A DNA stretch of 64,000 nucleotides from Opisthorchis felineus (Eukaryota > Platyhelminthes > Trematoda > Opisthorchiida > Opisthorchiidae). Location of the stretch: contig SJOL01006489.1 in NCBI GenBank assembly GCA_004794785.1, positions 439,271-503,270 on the forward strand, read 5' to 3'. The translations under genes and the position numbers were made by a program. Below are positions 12,501 through 24,667 of this stretch, one piece after another; positions within the stretch are counted from its first letter, which is position 1; every line of letters begins with the position of its first letter. The notes under the pieces were generated by a model. The model searched no databases and was not told the DNA's origin. It saw only the letters and a list, made by a program, of their open reading frames with translations.

Positions 12501-14055
12501 TCCAGCAGACCAACTCCTGGGTGAACCAAAACTTTCCGAAAAGGGTGAAAGATGCTTTTCATCAGAATGAGAGCGGTCAAAAAACACGCGATCAAATGCA
12601 CGAAATGCCCAACTGGTAAAATTTTTACCATCTACAAACATTCCCGGCCATATATATTTCCCTAACATATTTGCCCACAAATTAAGGGGTTTTAGCTGTA
12701 GTGTGACTGCAGTACATTTTGCATTCCGATCAAAAAGATTTTGGAACATTTAGCCATTGTTCGTTTCTTTATCTGGGTCTGAAAAGGCTCCTGGAATTGC
12801 CTCTATGGTTTTGGTGTGGGAGATGAAGGATTCAGATCTTTGGCATTTCTCTGACAAAAAGGAAATTGCACAGGTTGCCTAAGCTGCAACTGTGCTTCAA
12901 CAAGTAATCACAAGTCAGATTTGGCCTGATGCTTTAGGATCATGTGATAACTTTCAGTAGACGTGACGATCAATTAAAAATGCCTACTGATCATTCCACA
13001 CAGGACATAATAACAGCGACCCCGGTTTCTCTCTAGGTGGCATATTGGTTTCAATCGACAGTTCATAAAGTATAAGCAGCTTGAGAACCGCAGTGTGCCA
13101 AGTCAAAAGGTTGAAACTGGTGGTAATCTGGTGCACTAAACCGGATGAAATTCACCAAGCAGACAACACGGAAAAGGCAACAGCGTTATTGCTGATGTAG
13201 AATGCAGGGTGAAAAATAGGCCTAGGTAAACCACTGCATCACAGCTGCAATTTCATTTATCACAGCGGACGGTTTTTTTCAGATCAGAAATGGTCTTCCT
13301 GTCGTTAGTATCAATTAAGATTGTAGTCCGACACATTTTCCTGCGCTTTCGTGATGTCGTCTTCTCTGTCGGTTGCCTCAGTCATGCTGCGGATGGATAT
13401 CACTTCCCCAGCATAGCAGTTGCAACAAACTTCACAGCTGGAAGCAACAAGTTGAGGTGTAGTGCACGCATCAGTCAAAACATCCAATAATTCAGTGAAT
13501 TGTCTGTGGAACTTTCAACTAAACCAGTCATTTGATATGCTAAATTCTCGCTAATATCATCTATACCGTATGTTTTTGGCCGAGATAAACAACATGTAGT
13601 AACCGGCCGGAAGAATAAATCTAGGGGGCCAGAGAAGAACTTGTTGATTGTTTAACCTAAATTATTTAATCACACCTAGCTTCTGAGAACCCAGCAGAAC
13701 TAGGCTGGGCAGCTGGTAGGGTAAATGTGTTTCTCCGTCCTAATAGGTTTCCACAGTATACTCAGTCGCTGAAACTGTTCTACTGCGGCAATCAGTTATA
13801 ACTTGAGAAGGGATAATCATGGAATTTTTGCAGTGAATAGGGATGGTGCATTCGCGAAATAATTGACGTGTATGATAATTGGATTTTCTGAAATTATTGC
13901 TTATCCGAATTACCACTTATCCAAGTTCCCGTAGGTTGACCCGCCTAACAGTCCTAAATCCCCTCTCATAATCAGTATGCCGTTCATGCGGACTCGGCTG
14001 TAACCGGAAATCACGAATCACGTGTCTAGTGCCCAGACTATGTTTCGTAATAGCG
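9535..14055. other. No recognised gene
   Basis: The longest open frames are about 140 codons on the minus strand at 12017-12442 and about 105 codons elsewhere. They lack recognisable motifs and overlap equally long frames in other phases. Nothing else could be assigned. Confidence 0.45.
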
Positions 14056-14057
14056 GT

Positions 14058-14125
14058 ACAAGCCGGATAGGCCTAGTGGATGAAGCTATGGGCCTGCTTT
14101 CGAAGGGTTGTGTCTAATTCCCTTC
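14058..14125 (+). repeat. Possible tRNA-derived SINE head
   Basis: GGCCTAGTGGATGAAGC resembles a pol III A box (TRGCNNAGTGG), and GTGTCTAATTCCC about 35 bases later resembles a weak B box. Spacing is right for a tRNA-like promoter, but both boxes deviate and no second copy was found in the window. Confidence 0.25.
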
Positions 14126-14689
14126 ATGGCCGGCCTAGAATTGACTGTCGGACCTCGATAAGCCATAAAGGTTAGTAAATGTTTCTTAATCGTTCATTAA
14201 ATGGCGTTAACACTAAAACTTATCACTTTTAATCAAGAGTAATATCACTTCCCCAGTTTCTCGTCAGGCTTATTTAGTTCCTATTGCTTCGTGAGTTCGA
14301 TATAGGGACAAACTGACAAACAAATGGACAAGAATTCATAGGATAATAGCGTCTGTCATGTAACCTAATAAACTATAAGGCAACCGGTAGCTAACATCCG
14401 TAGTATGCTCGTGTGAGATAAGCCCGTGAGACCAGCCATGTCGATTGGTTTATGGAATTTGCTTCTGAAGCCTACACGTAAAGAATGATGGGCGACGATA
14501 TCATATCACTGTTGCCTAAGTCGTTCTGAATATTAAAAGCCCTTAATTGCTACTGAGTAGGACGTCTGGCTCGATCGACACGGTGAGTTTTACTTTTGAC
14601 TGGCATGGCAAAGAATTCATTTTTCTCTGTACCGTGATTATTCTCACGCAGTCCACAGATTACAGGACACGTAGCAACACACCTACACT

Positions 14690-14830
14690 TACGGGATTAG
14701 CTTGCGTTCCCTGGCCTTAAATCCGTTACCCAGCTTACATTTTATTGTTTATTTTAAATCCCTTTGTTAGTCATGAAGAAGACTATCTTTGGGTAGTCAA
14801 AACGGCGGATCCTACCGGTCATAAAGCACT
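14690..14830 (+). repeat. Relic PLE terminal repeat with degenerate hammerhead
   Basis: CCTTAAATCCG then, about 65 bases on, ATGAAGA (14773-14779), a 5-bp perfect stem GACTA / TAGTC with an 8-nt loop, and AAAAC (14799-14803). This is hammerhead architecture with the C of CTGAAGA changed to A and the G of GAAAC changed to A, so it should be inactive. The preceding CTTAAATC block also precedes the hammerhead at 421, which supports a terminal-repeat origin. Confidence 0.4.
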
Positions 14831-17800
14831 GCTTTCACCTTTTCTTGAAGATTTGAAGAGGGTAGGTCTGGGAGCATGAATCTCCCAGTGCCTCCTAGTA
14901 GGCATAATCAAACTAGACCCTCAAGTGCATTCAGCTGTTTGAACCCACCATGAGAATCAACACGGAAACCATGTACGTTCCAGGGTGGCTTTGGCAAATT
15001 TTCACAATATCCCTGATGTTATCCGCTGCTAGAGTCTACGGTAGGCACGTACGGTCATTATCTACAGATAACTGTATCAGTTATAAATAATGGTAGCAAT
15101 TTCCCAAAGCTACTGGAACTAGTGTACAGACCCACGCCTTTCCAAGAATTGGTCAACAAAATTAATTGTCCGTGTTGAATCGGCTCACGCTTATGCCGTC
15201 AACGCTCATTGCCAGACAACCCGGGGTTCAAACTCCAATGAGCCTACTGAATGAAAAAAACTGTACAACCCTATGGTCTTCGCAAGAAGTTGGTACCCAG
15301 AGTCATACATCCTATAAGGTTCCCATTTATTAAGTCCACCCTCCCCTGTACGGACCGCCTTCCAACAATCCGGTGTTTTTCATCGGAACAGATGAAAACT
15401 GGTCTATGAAAGCCACTTCCAGACAAAAGACCACAGGAGGTGGTAGACGCCTTTCTTGCTTAATGTGTCATGTAACTTAGTAACAACACATACAGTCACC
15501 TCAAGCTTGATGTAGATGGCTGTCTTTTTTCACTAACCGTTTTCCTCAGGTTTGCTTGATTCCAGAGCATTGCCTGTTTGTGTGTGCATGTCCGTGTCCA
15601 AGATATCGACATGCACAGGTTAAATGGCTGGACATTTCAAGGGGAAATCACTGTAGAGAATCAGCCTACGAAGGTTAACCTCATATACGGTCTCAAGCTG
15701 ATGGAATAGCTCATCATTCACAACTGGGCAGTCCATAGTGCTTCTGAGGCAAATACACAACCAACGCCTATCTTCGTCATCATTGTTACATGCATTTTTC
15801 TGGGGTTCTGTTGTTGTAAACTCCATGCATGCAATCAAAGTTGTGCTGGGTGGGGCACAATATGACTGAAACTACAGAGGGTGAGGTAGGGAGGAAATGA
15901 GTGGAGAGATAATGTCGCGTAATCAGACTAAAGCGGTCTCAGCTCACGATTAAAGCTGCACGCCAGCAAGCCGATAAGCATCACGGGAAAGCGGGCTTCC
16001 AAAGTATCAACTGTTGAGATAACTGTTTCCCCCCTCTGCTTGCCCCCGAACCATCCGAAAATTAGCAACTCCCGTGAACCTCTCGTGCATTACGAATATG
16101 AATGATCGACTTTCTCTGTAATTTTGTGGGTATATTTAATAACCTCATACAACTAATGTTATTTTTTGGGTAGTGTCTTTCTTTCGAAGCGAGACTAGCT
16201 TACTAGCTTTAGTATTTTAGAAGCTGAGAAGCACCGAACTTCGCGTTATAGTAGATGGATTTTTTGAACAAGAGTATGGATTGGATGAGAAAGAATGCTT
16301 TAGCTGTGTGACTCGCTGGAGGAACATACATTCACACAGGTGTAGGGTGTCAACTCCGAAGTGCTCATATAGGGTCCTCATACTCGCTTCGAAATGAACA
16401 CTTTTTCCAGAGATCAGGATGGGTACCTGAAAGCTGCAAATTGTTCCCGGTTATTTACAACCGAATCATCGCCAAACCTTGTTTAAGTTGAAAAACTTAG
16501 TAACACGTATCAGAAAACGACGTGTGGTCCGCTTGAACATCTGTGGTCGGCTACTCACTAATCACTAATCACAGAGCACGGTTTCACAAGAGATCGTTAA
16601 CTGAGGGTCTAGCTGGTGAAACTTGCTGCTTTGAACCATCTGAGATAAACAAATTTTGGCTGGAGAATCATGCCGACTGCAGAGTGGCATGTTAGGACCG
16701 TCGTAATCATACGGGGGCAAATTAAAATATCAGCTCCCGCCGACAGATTTACTCATAACTAAGTGGAGAGATTATGGAGTTGAATCGTCTACTGCAGGTA
16801 ATAGCTCCAGCTGTTCTGGTGTACACCCACCGATGTAGGCACAGCTGTTTTAGACTGATGACGAACGGATGATTGCTTCATTCGTGTGGCATGGGGTTGT
16901 CGAAGCAAACAAACATCGAGCCAAGTATAAAGATGATAATGAATGCTTGTATCGTACACGCGAATACAGCCAACATACCTGTGAAACAAATATCGCATTG
17001 TTTATTCAAGGTGTTGCCAAAGGAAGTGCAGAAAAGTGACTAGTTCTGTTTCACGTCGGATGTTTCGAATTTCTGTGATCCGAAGAAAACAAAACTAAAG
17101 AATGGGCACAGCACGCAGGAACTCATACCGTAAGTTGACTGTGAGACATTCAGTGAAAATAGTTCTCTACCGCCAGTAAACTAAGTAAACTAGGGAGACG
17201 ATGTTATTGGTTATTTCTTCATACGGAGGCAGCCTCAAATATATGAACCTCTCAGGCAAAGTGTTGAATCAATGTAGAACACTGCTAGTCTACGACACAG
17301 TTGGAGTACACTAATTACTGGTGCAAAACATCATCATATGGATTCCTTTGCTCGACAGAGCCGCCTGATGTACTTGTTCTGGCATCTGTTTGATATTGCA
17401 AAGATCAGATGTTGCTGTAAAACAGTTCTTTATGTATGCTAATTAACCCTCAAAATATTGGATTGTTACTAGATATCAGCATACCTAATTATTCTACAAC
17501 ATATTCGAAGTGACCACATCATTTTGTTCAAGTTTTAGCCATTCGAGCAACTCACATAATTTGTGAGTGATAATGACGAAAAGTTCTCGGTTGTCTTAAA
17601 TATAAATGCCATTTTGCGACATGTGCAAACGGTTGGTGGGAGCCACAAAATAGCATATTTTTGGCCTTGCTGTCCTAATTTTGGCCAGTGTGCTCAGAAG
17701 TTGGTACCAAACTCAGGTCTTTATAATGCAATATTTGAGCATTTTTTCTTTGGGCCCACAGCTAGTATGTGATGAGTGTAAATGGACACACACCATCATT

Positions 17801-20420
17801 CAGTGGGGTTAGTTTTAATCCTACGATTAATTAGCGGTATCGCAAATGTGGTGCTCCTACCTGGCGGTTGCATTTATCCGACAATTCTCAATCAGAACCG
17901 GCTTCCTGATTTACACTGGAGCTAGAAGTAGTCCACTGAGTTGAATGGAATAAAAGAATCAGTTGGGACTTAGGATGGCAGATCCCACAAGGGCCCGAAA
18001 AAATGATATTTCAATCGGGCGGAAGCTGTAAATAACACACTGTTGATGAGATGGTCAATCGTTTCTCGGCTCTCCTGCTGAATAATCACTGCTGCTGTTG
18101 GACTGACTTAAAAGCACAGGTTCACAAATTGTGACCCCGCCTATGAACTCAACTTTGATGGACCTGAGATATTCTGAAAATTATCAATCATTATGTGAGA
18201 AGGATACATATGTTTAAAACTCGATGACCGGGGGTCGATAGTATTGCAGGATAGGAGCATAGAAGAGGCTACTCAGTGACTGAACCACTATGAACATAAG
18301 ATACCCCAATAAAAGTAAGAAGAATGCTCTTTTCGTGTGGAAAAATGTTCTTCCATTCAACGACTACCTTCAGACAAAGGGTAGTTTTGCGTATACTTTA
18401 AACAGAGGACCAATGTGCTCTAACAACTAGCTCACATTTTTCAGCGCTTATAGCGAAAAAAATTAGTACAAATCTGTTGCTTGTTTGATCGAATCGAATA
18501 GGCATACGATTCCGAAGGTAAATATTTCTCTTCCATCAAACCGTATCCTCTTCAATACAAATGTAAAGGCTAATGTAGCCCGTTTGTATGTTGTTTTCAC
18601 ACTCCGTTCAGAAGCTAGAGTTGTGGCCCGGAAATTTAGTACACATTACTCTTAAATGGGTGAGTACCTGAAATGATTGTTCACATCGAATTGCAGCATT
18701 TGTTGCATAGTACATAGTAATAACACAGAAGGTTTCACTAAACTATCAACATTTTCTCAAAACGGTGTTCGGACCTTTTGTTATAGCATGTGTTTTCATT
18801 CTGCTCTCATCGCTTTGCTGTTGTGAACCACCAGGTTGTTTACTGTTCCGATAGTATAGAGGTGTGCAAATTTTACTTTATGTTCACCGTCTTCTGAATC
18901 CGTTTTCTGTGGGGTCTCTTGTTAAGTTCGCTTCGCTAAATCTCCATTTGTCTCCACCGGGAGAATGAATGGATCGTTCTACAAATCCATGAAAATCCCT
19001 TTTTGATTGCTTCGTGTTGCCCTTAATTTTTTATACCTATACACTTTTCCCATGAAAGACAGCAGGTATCTATACGGTTCGCCTACCTGTGAGGCTCGTG
19101 ATCTGTAAATCCGCGAGTTCCTCCACTGAATTTACTAGTTCCATAGCTAAAAAGCCATTTTTTCATTTTAATGCAAACGGTGTAAAATGTGGCCAGATTA
19201 TATCTGGGTATGTCGCACAAAACGGAACACCCCTCGTCTAAGGCTTAACTCCGACTGCCGCTGCTACTGAAATATCGCGTAAATTATCCCTAACTACGTG
19301 CAACATTTGAGTAGCCAGTTGAATCAATCAAAACGCCTTTATCGTCATTTTTCTTGGTTTTGGTGGTTCCATCACTTCACACACACGCCAGCGTGAGTAA
19401 TCGTAATGACGTGTTTGGACGGCATTCACTGGTAGTTGAAATTGTGACACTCATCCAATGCCGCATTTCCTCTCGAGCTGAGCTGCAAAAGTCCATTGTC
19501 GATCTGATTAGTTTCCCAATTACACGATGTTTTCTTGTTGGTATACACGCAAAGAAATGAAACCAAGCGTGAGTTTTTGTTTTTTTCTTTGCGTTGCCAA
19601 TGGAAATAATGATGTACTGCGGTGCCTTGCTATGTCAAGGATTACTATGTTACCAACTGTTTACAATGCTGTTTTTCTACCATATTCAGTCTATCATCTG
19701 GGGTGCACTGGGTAGTGACTTTGATTTTGTCAAACTCTAGCCAGTTCAGACATTAGTACCGTTGCCTACTTCTCACAGCAAAGTCAAGATGTTTTAATAA
19801 ATACCATCCAGCAAGATATAAATCATAACGCTCTCTTCCCCCATCGTTTGCAGGCGACTCCTTGGGAAATGTAGCACATCTTTTGGTCTGGGCATCACGC
19901 CCCTCAATAGATCTTGAGCACACATATGCAATTTTTCACATAAGCACCGTCGGTCAGCAATTTATGATCTAGGGCTTATCACAAAAACCCATTTTGCAGC
20001 TGCATTTTTGAGTTTTCACATTTCTAAGTATACCAAAGTTACTAAGAACAATGGGTTTTGCAATTCAAGGTATCTGGGGGATTTGAAAACTTGCCAAATT
20101 AAACCACTGAATTACTTAATCAACACATATTATCATTTTTGGAACTAGTGGTTTACGGATCAGTTGTTTCCTATATGACCCCGACTAGAAAGTATAATTT
20201 TCAACGTAAATAAGACGTGGTACTTGGGTGTACAAAAATACTGTTTAAAAATACCAAAATATGGATTTATTCATATCAGGTTGTTCAGCCAAAATTTGGC
20301 CAGACGCAATTGGGGCCTCATAGGCCGGCAACACGATGGTGTGCACTGCTCAGCACATTTCACCGGCGCAGGCTAGTGCGCAAAATAAATACACAGCCAT
20401 TTGTTCTTTGTAGCCAAAAA
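14831..20420. other. No recognised gene
   Basis: Only frames up to about 70 codons occur. A weak B-box-like GGGTTCAAACTCC near 15233, followed by CCAATGAG and CTGTACA, may be a badly decayed relative of the tRNA-SINE at 23.7 kb. Nothing else could be supported. Confidence 0.45.
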
Positions 20421-20743
20421 GATTAAGAGTAGTGGTCTACGTCTATACAATATATCTCGATATCTCGAATATCATGCCAACTGAAGCGTGAGACGGCCTG
20501 GTGCAGCACATTCAGTTGCTTAAGAGCATCATAAACGAGAGATTCAGCTGGGTTCCAGGTGAGTCTCCCGTCAAAACCAATTTGGTACGCAAATGAGTGT
20601 ATAAGTCGGAATTCTTGCAGTTTGGGTTCAAACAGAACATAAGATTGACAGAAACTTGGAGACTGCGCCTACCTGCTGAGTCCAAAGAGGGGCGAAACCG
20701 GTTGTGGGCTATCGAAGAATTTTCAGCAACCTTATGAGTAGTG
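20421..20743 (+). mobile_element. Hammerhead-ribozyme SINE-like element, most complete copy
   Basis: About 310 bp separate two occurrences of a segment ending in GAGTAGTG: a diverged one at 20421-20435 and a clear one, AACCTTATGAGTAGTG, at 20728-20743. In between, in order: CTATACAATATATC; GCCTGGTGCAGCACATTCAG; GAGATTCAGCTGG; GTCAAAACCAATTTGG; GCAAATGAGTGTAT; then a hammerhead at 20667-20708. Other copies or pieces lie at 748, 24668, 27505, 38511 (minus), 55235 and 58440. Schistosomes carry a hammerhead SINE (Sm-alpha) of similar size, so this is probably its counterpart in another fluke; primary sequence identity to Sm-alpha was not tested. No protein is encoded, so it would need reverse transcriptase from another element. 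Confidence 0.7.
20667..20708 (+). ncRNA. Hammerhead ribozyme, SINE type (one core change)
   Basis: Stem I pairs GCCTAC just before the core with GTGGGC just after the cleavage site (six pairs, one G-U). The core reads CTGCTGA (20673-20679), where the canonical fourth base is A (CTGATGA). Stem II is GTCC / GGGC with a short purine-rich loop. GAAAC lies at 20694-20698. The ACCGGT after GAA is a palindrome giving the minimal stem III seen in retroelement hammerheads that act as dimers. Predicted cleavage is after GGTT (20702). The A-to-C change at an invariant core position probably kills this copy, but the architecture is otherwise complete. Confidence 0.65.
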
Positions 20744-20985
20744 TATTATGTAATATTAGCAAGCCTCGTGTTCTCATTTGCGCGGATTGGAAGGTCTCAA
20801 ACTTAATGTGTTATGCAAAGCGTGTTTTTAGAAAGCCCGTGCACTGACTGAAACACTGTTCACGAAGAAAACTCACAGGACATATGCCAGTTCTGCTTTC
20901 TCCTTGTAAATACCTACTAAGATCGACTTCATTGTTAAAAAGAATTTGATTTTGCACTTCTGTTTCGGACATATCCTGCCTTCGG

Positions 20986-21310
20986 ATGAGACGACCTCTA
21001 GATTTACAGATGTGGACTCAATATTCCAGTTGCATAGCCACTACAAGTACTCTAGACGCAGACTTTCAACAGTGTGGATCCAGGTTTTTATCGGACCACC
21101 TTGACGACAACGTTCTGATTGGGTCCCAGGTGAGCGATGAAGAACGGGTTAAAACCATTGGAGTCGGCAATGTTGGAATGGCCATTCGAGTCGACTGAAA
21201 CCAAAACATAGACGGCAAATCTCTTTGTGAAATCATACATGAGAATGGCGCCGAAAACTTCCACCAACTAAGTTCAAGCTTATACCTTGCAAGAAAAACG
21301 CTCACACTAG
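20986..21310 (+). pseudogene. Possible lactate/malate dehydrogenase-like fragment
   Basis: The frame contains RVKTIGVGNVGMAIRVD (21148-21195). GVGNVGMA is the glycine-rich NAD-binding loop (GxGxxG followed by MA) that is highly characteristic of L-lactate dehydrogenases. A stop follows at once, and the same frame then continues open for about 35 codons with only weak resemblance to the next strand and helix of the Rossmann fold. If real, this is a dead retrocopy or exon relic. Support rests on one motif, so chance cannot be excluded. Confidence 0.3.
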
Positions 21311-21530
21311 GACGACTACGTGGTCACTTTTCCCCGACTGTGTATTCATATATTGGCCTCTTCAAAATCATATAAACATGATTAAAATAACCGTGACTTA
21401 TATTTCTGCAAACTGGGCAGTACAGTTTAATTCTGTTTGGTACAATGTGCAGTGCAAGATCGAAACAGAGCAAATAAAACTCAGCTCTGGCCGACCGGAT
21501 CGCAACACTCCACCCATTAGACGAAGGATA

Positions 21531-21750
21531 TCAGGCAGTAAGTATTAAAAAAATATATAAAAAATAGTTCAGCTGTAACACCCTTCCGGTGCCTAGCTGC
21601 CATGCCACCCGAGGGAAGCACGAGGGCTGGGATACTGTCATGTTGCCCAAGCCTAGACAGGGGAAGTCGAGAGGCAGAGGCCGGTTCGAACCAGGACCTT
21701 CCGGTTCGTAAGCTGGCGCCTTAACCACTGAGCCAACTCAGGCAGTAAGT
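21531..21750 (-). mobile_element. tRNA-derived SINE (family 1) with 13-bp target-site duplication
   Basis: Read on the minus strand, the element starts with GTTGGCTCAGTGGTTAAGGC (A box) followed by GGTTCGAACC (B box), then GGCTTGGGCAACATGACAGT, an ACCGG..GGGTGTTACAGCTGAAC block and a T/A-rich tail. The direct repeat TCAGGCAGTAAGT occurs perfectly at 21531-21543 and 21738-21750 and abuts both ends. A second copy lies at 52361-52553. A tRNA-like pol III head, unrelated body, A/T tail and target duplication define a SINE. The perfect duplication suggests a fairly recent insertion. Confidence 0.85.
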
Positions 21751-23690
21751 GCCAATAATGTGCCCTGTTGGATGGGTTGAACACTTTCAAAATACTCCAA
21801 ATCTGCTGGCTAATTTCAAAGGATAGTTGACAGTCTCGGGTGACGGGCTTTTCGGCAAAATAAACGACAACTGCTGATTCATACTCACAGAAGTACAAGG
21901 GGAGCTGTCGGTTGCCCATGTTTGTATTGTCCCTGGGGTGGCACAATACTCTTCAGCAATCACGATGGATGCGGACCTCCAACGAACCCAGTCACCGGGA
22001 CTACAGTGACTCAGCGGAACAACACAGCAGACAACGTCCGGTCACTGAGTTGTGGAAGTGTTGGGTGTTGCAGTAGGTGCTGGTGTGGTAAGACTACACC
22101 GAACAGAAATTACACATTGACTACAGCACTTACGGTTCACATAATTCAGAAACGGATGCAGTCCGATGATTTTTGTGCGTACAAAACCGGTCCAAACACA
22201 ACCTGAGTTGTATCTGGCCAAATACCAAGCTTTGCAGATACTGTTATTCAGATGAAAAGTGGACTCGTTGGTAAATGCAATGTGAAAAGCCTACCTGGTA
22301 GACTATAAATGAAGTGCTGAAAGTCCTTTGCTTTTCCAAATCATCTTACAACCGTCTTTGGACCTGAAAACAACACAAATTTCAACCTTTTTATTTCTAT
22401 GTGACTGTGTGGAACACACGTAAAAGTGGTACGATTCTTCGCAGTTTTTTTCGACATTCGCACCCAATTCTCAGAGAGCTGCGTATGCAGTATGCGTATG
22501 CAGCAGGTGGCCATAGCGTACCTGTCTCGTTAGTTTTGTCTACACCCTTTTGGAGTTGGGAATATAGGGCTTGTCCGAGTTTGCTGCTCATGGTAGGTAT
22601 CGATACAGTATTCAAAGCGTAGCTGGTGCCGGCTGCACTTACTCCGGCCGAGAGTGGTTCCAGTTTCAGATGAGCGGAGATGGTAAAGGTGGGCCCCCTG
22701 ACTGGCAACCGAAACTTAGCTCAGACGATGCGTGTGGTTGGGTCAGTGTGAAATGAGCTCTTCACTCCTAATTACTCTTTTTTATAGGTTCCCAAAAAGC
22801 AAACGAATCATTCGCGATTTCATCAACAGGGAGGTTGGTGGATTCGCTACAGCAAACTTTCGAAAATGTTTGTGAAACAGAGCCCAGATTCATCTTGAAA
22901 CATTCACGTCAGTTCTGGTTATCAGGCTAACTATCAATAGGCTGGTTCGGAAGATCTGGGAGACAAAAGGTTAACTAACAGAAAACAGTGTGGAAAGCCA
23001 GAGCCATTACGACCCCCGAAATTGCATGGATCAACGGATTTAGGGAAAGTTGCACGTGGACACAAAATACCAAACCACCAATCTGATTAATCCAGAAAAG
23101 GAGTTTGGACCGGTCAAAGAAAAGGTTGTCCAGAAGATGAATGAAGGATACTGAATCGAAACGAAGGGGTTCGGTTCCCGGTTTATGGACGGAATAGACT
23201 CATGGATCATACAGATCATTCCTTGACCTCGCCCAGTTGACCCACCTGGGCCAGAAAGAGTGGGACAAAATCCCTGTCAGTTCATTGGTTGTCCAAAGAT
23301 AATTGTTTGGGATGGGATTTTAGATGTCTACTGATATGATCATATTTATTCGAAACAAGCCTTACAGCACTATTCGTATGACGTAAAATAGGAGTTTCTA
23401 TTCTTGCTCTTTTCCAGGGTACCTCCCGTTCGGTGAATTAGACAGAATGCTATTTTAAGGACGGTTCCGACATGATGGAGCACCAGTTAGCGATGCTCGG
23501 TACGTTCACAGTCTACTCAACGAAGCAGAGAGAGGCCAGTGGATTGGTGGCGGAGAGCCCATAGAATGACCAGCATAATCGCCCGGTTAGTCTCTTCTGA
23601 TTTTTTCCTTGGAATATTTTAAGAAGAAAGCATACTTGGTGAAGGGTGGCTGAAAGATGAGTGGCACTATATCCTGTTGAATTGCGAGTT
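21751..23690. other. No recognised gene
   Basis: Open frames near 21.9-22.2 kb and 22.4-22.75 kb reach about 100 codons but show no recognisable domain, and they overlap frames on the other strand. No repeat shared with the rest of the window was seen. Confidence 0.45.
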
Positions 23691-23694
23691 CGTC

Positions 23695-23885
23695 ACACTG
23701 TTGATCAGTCACTGGTGGCTGGACGGCTAAGCATGCGAACTACTAGTCGGGAGGTCGCTTGTTCGAAATTCCCCGGATTTTCGTCGGATGCGCACTACCG
23801 GTGAGTCCCAATGAGGATGAAACAGCTGTACAGGGTTTCTCGGCATTTCAGCGCAGATTGGCTTTCTTTCCAGGACGTGGATCTT
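23695..23885 (+). mobile_element. tRNA-derived SINE (family 2)
   Basis: GGACGGCTAAGCATGCGAAC, TACTAGTCGGGAGGTCG and the B box GTTCGAAATTCCCC are followed by GTCGGATGCGCAC, GTGAGTCCCAATGAGGATGA, AACAGCTGTACAGGGTTTCT and CGGCATTTCAG. The same order of blocks occurs at 30327-30480 and 41047-41230, and the leading part again at 45134. The B box and the short non-coding body identify a tRNA-type SINE. No target duplication was found. Confidence 0.6.
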
Positions 23886-24667
23886 TGGTGAAGTGCGAAA
23901 ACGCCTTGCAAGTGAACTAATTATTCGTAAAAGAATGTTCCTGTCATGGAGGCACAGAATTCATGATTAACGACCGTGCAGATGTACAAGGAACTGTAAA
24001 CTTATCCTTTGACGAAGAAACCAGTCGAAATGACACCACCTACCTGTGAAGAGTAAGTTTGTTAACTGATGCACCCGATAAGTCAGTGCATGATTAGGAA
24101 AGAAATCCAAGTCAAAATTGAGTGGCTTCATTATTTGTATTTATTGTCCACTCGTACCGAGTGGTAGTCCAACAAGCCATGCGGGTAAAGAATACGAATG
24201 GTTTGACCTCCATTTTAGCAGTATGATTGAAGGCGCGTGCTCGCGTGTTACCACTATTTGGTCCATTGGGCGTAACTGGATAAGTATCGGTGGATTATCC
24301 GGTGCATTAATGATGCGGGGCAATCGGACACCTTTTGAATAGAGGAAAATCCATGCAATAAATCAGGAAGGCGTACTTCCATAAATGTCCAACAAGGATA
24401 TTTGTAATTGCTCATGCGGAGCATTTCGAGGAAAAGAAGAATCCATATTTGGGCTTCCCCCTGTTTGGAGGATAAAATGTAGCAAACTACGAATGGAAAC
24501 CACATCTAGGTATTCAGAGGATATATGTGACAACGGGTCACACATAATACAACGTCTGGAAGGTACATGCAAGCAAACGTTTAGCCGAGTCTTTAACAGT
24601 TGAAAATCACACGAAGTTCGGAAGGCATGAAGGGGAAGAATGCTTCGTATCCGTGAAGTCCTAGAGA

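Noticed and set aside
15185..15300. Further tRNA-SINE copy
   Set aside because: Only a weak B box and two short shared words (CCAATGAG, CTGTACA); too little to annotate.
21660..21737. Functional tRNA gene on the minus strand
   Set aside because: A and B boxes are present, but a closed acceptor stem and a convincing anticodon arm are not; it is the head of a SINE with target duplications.
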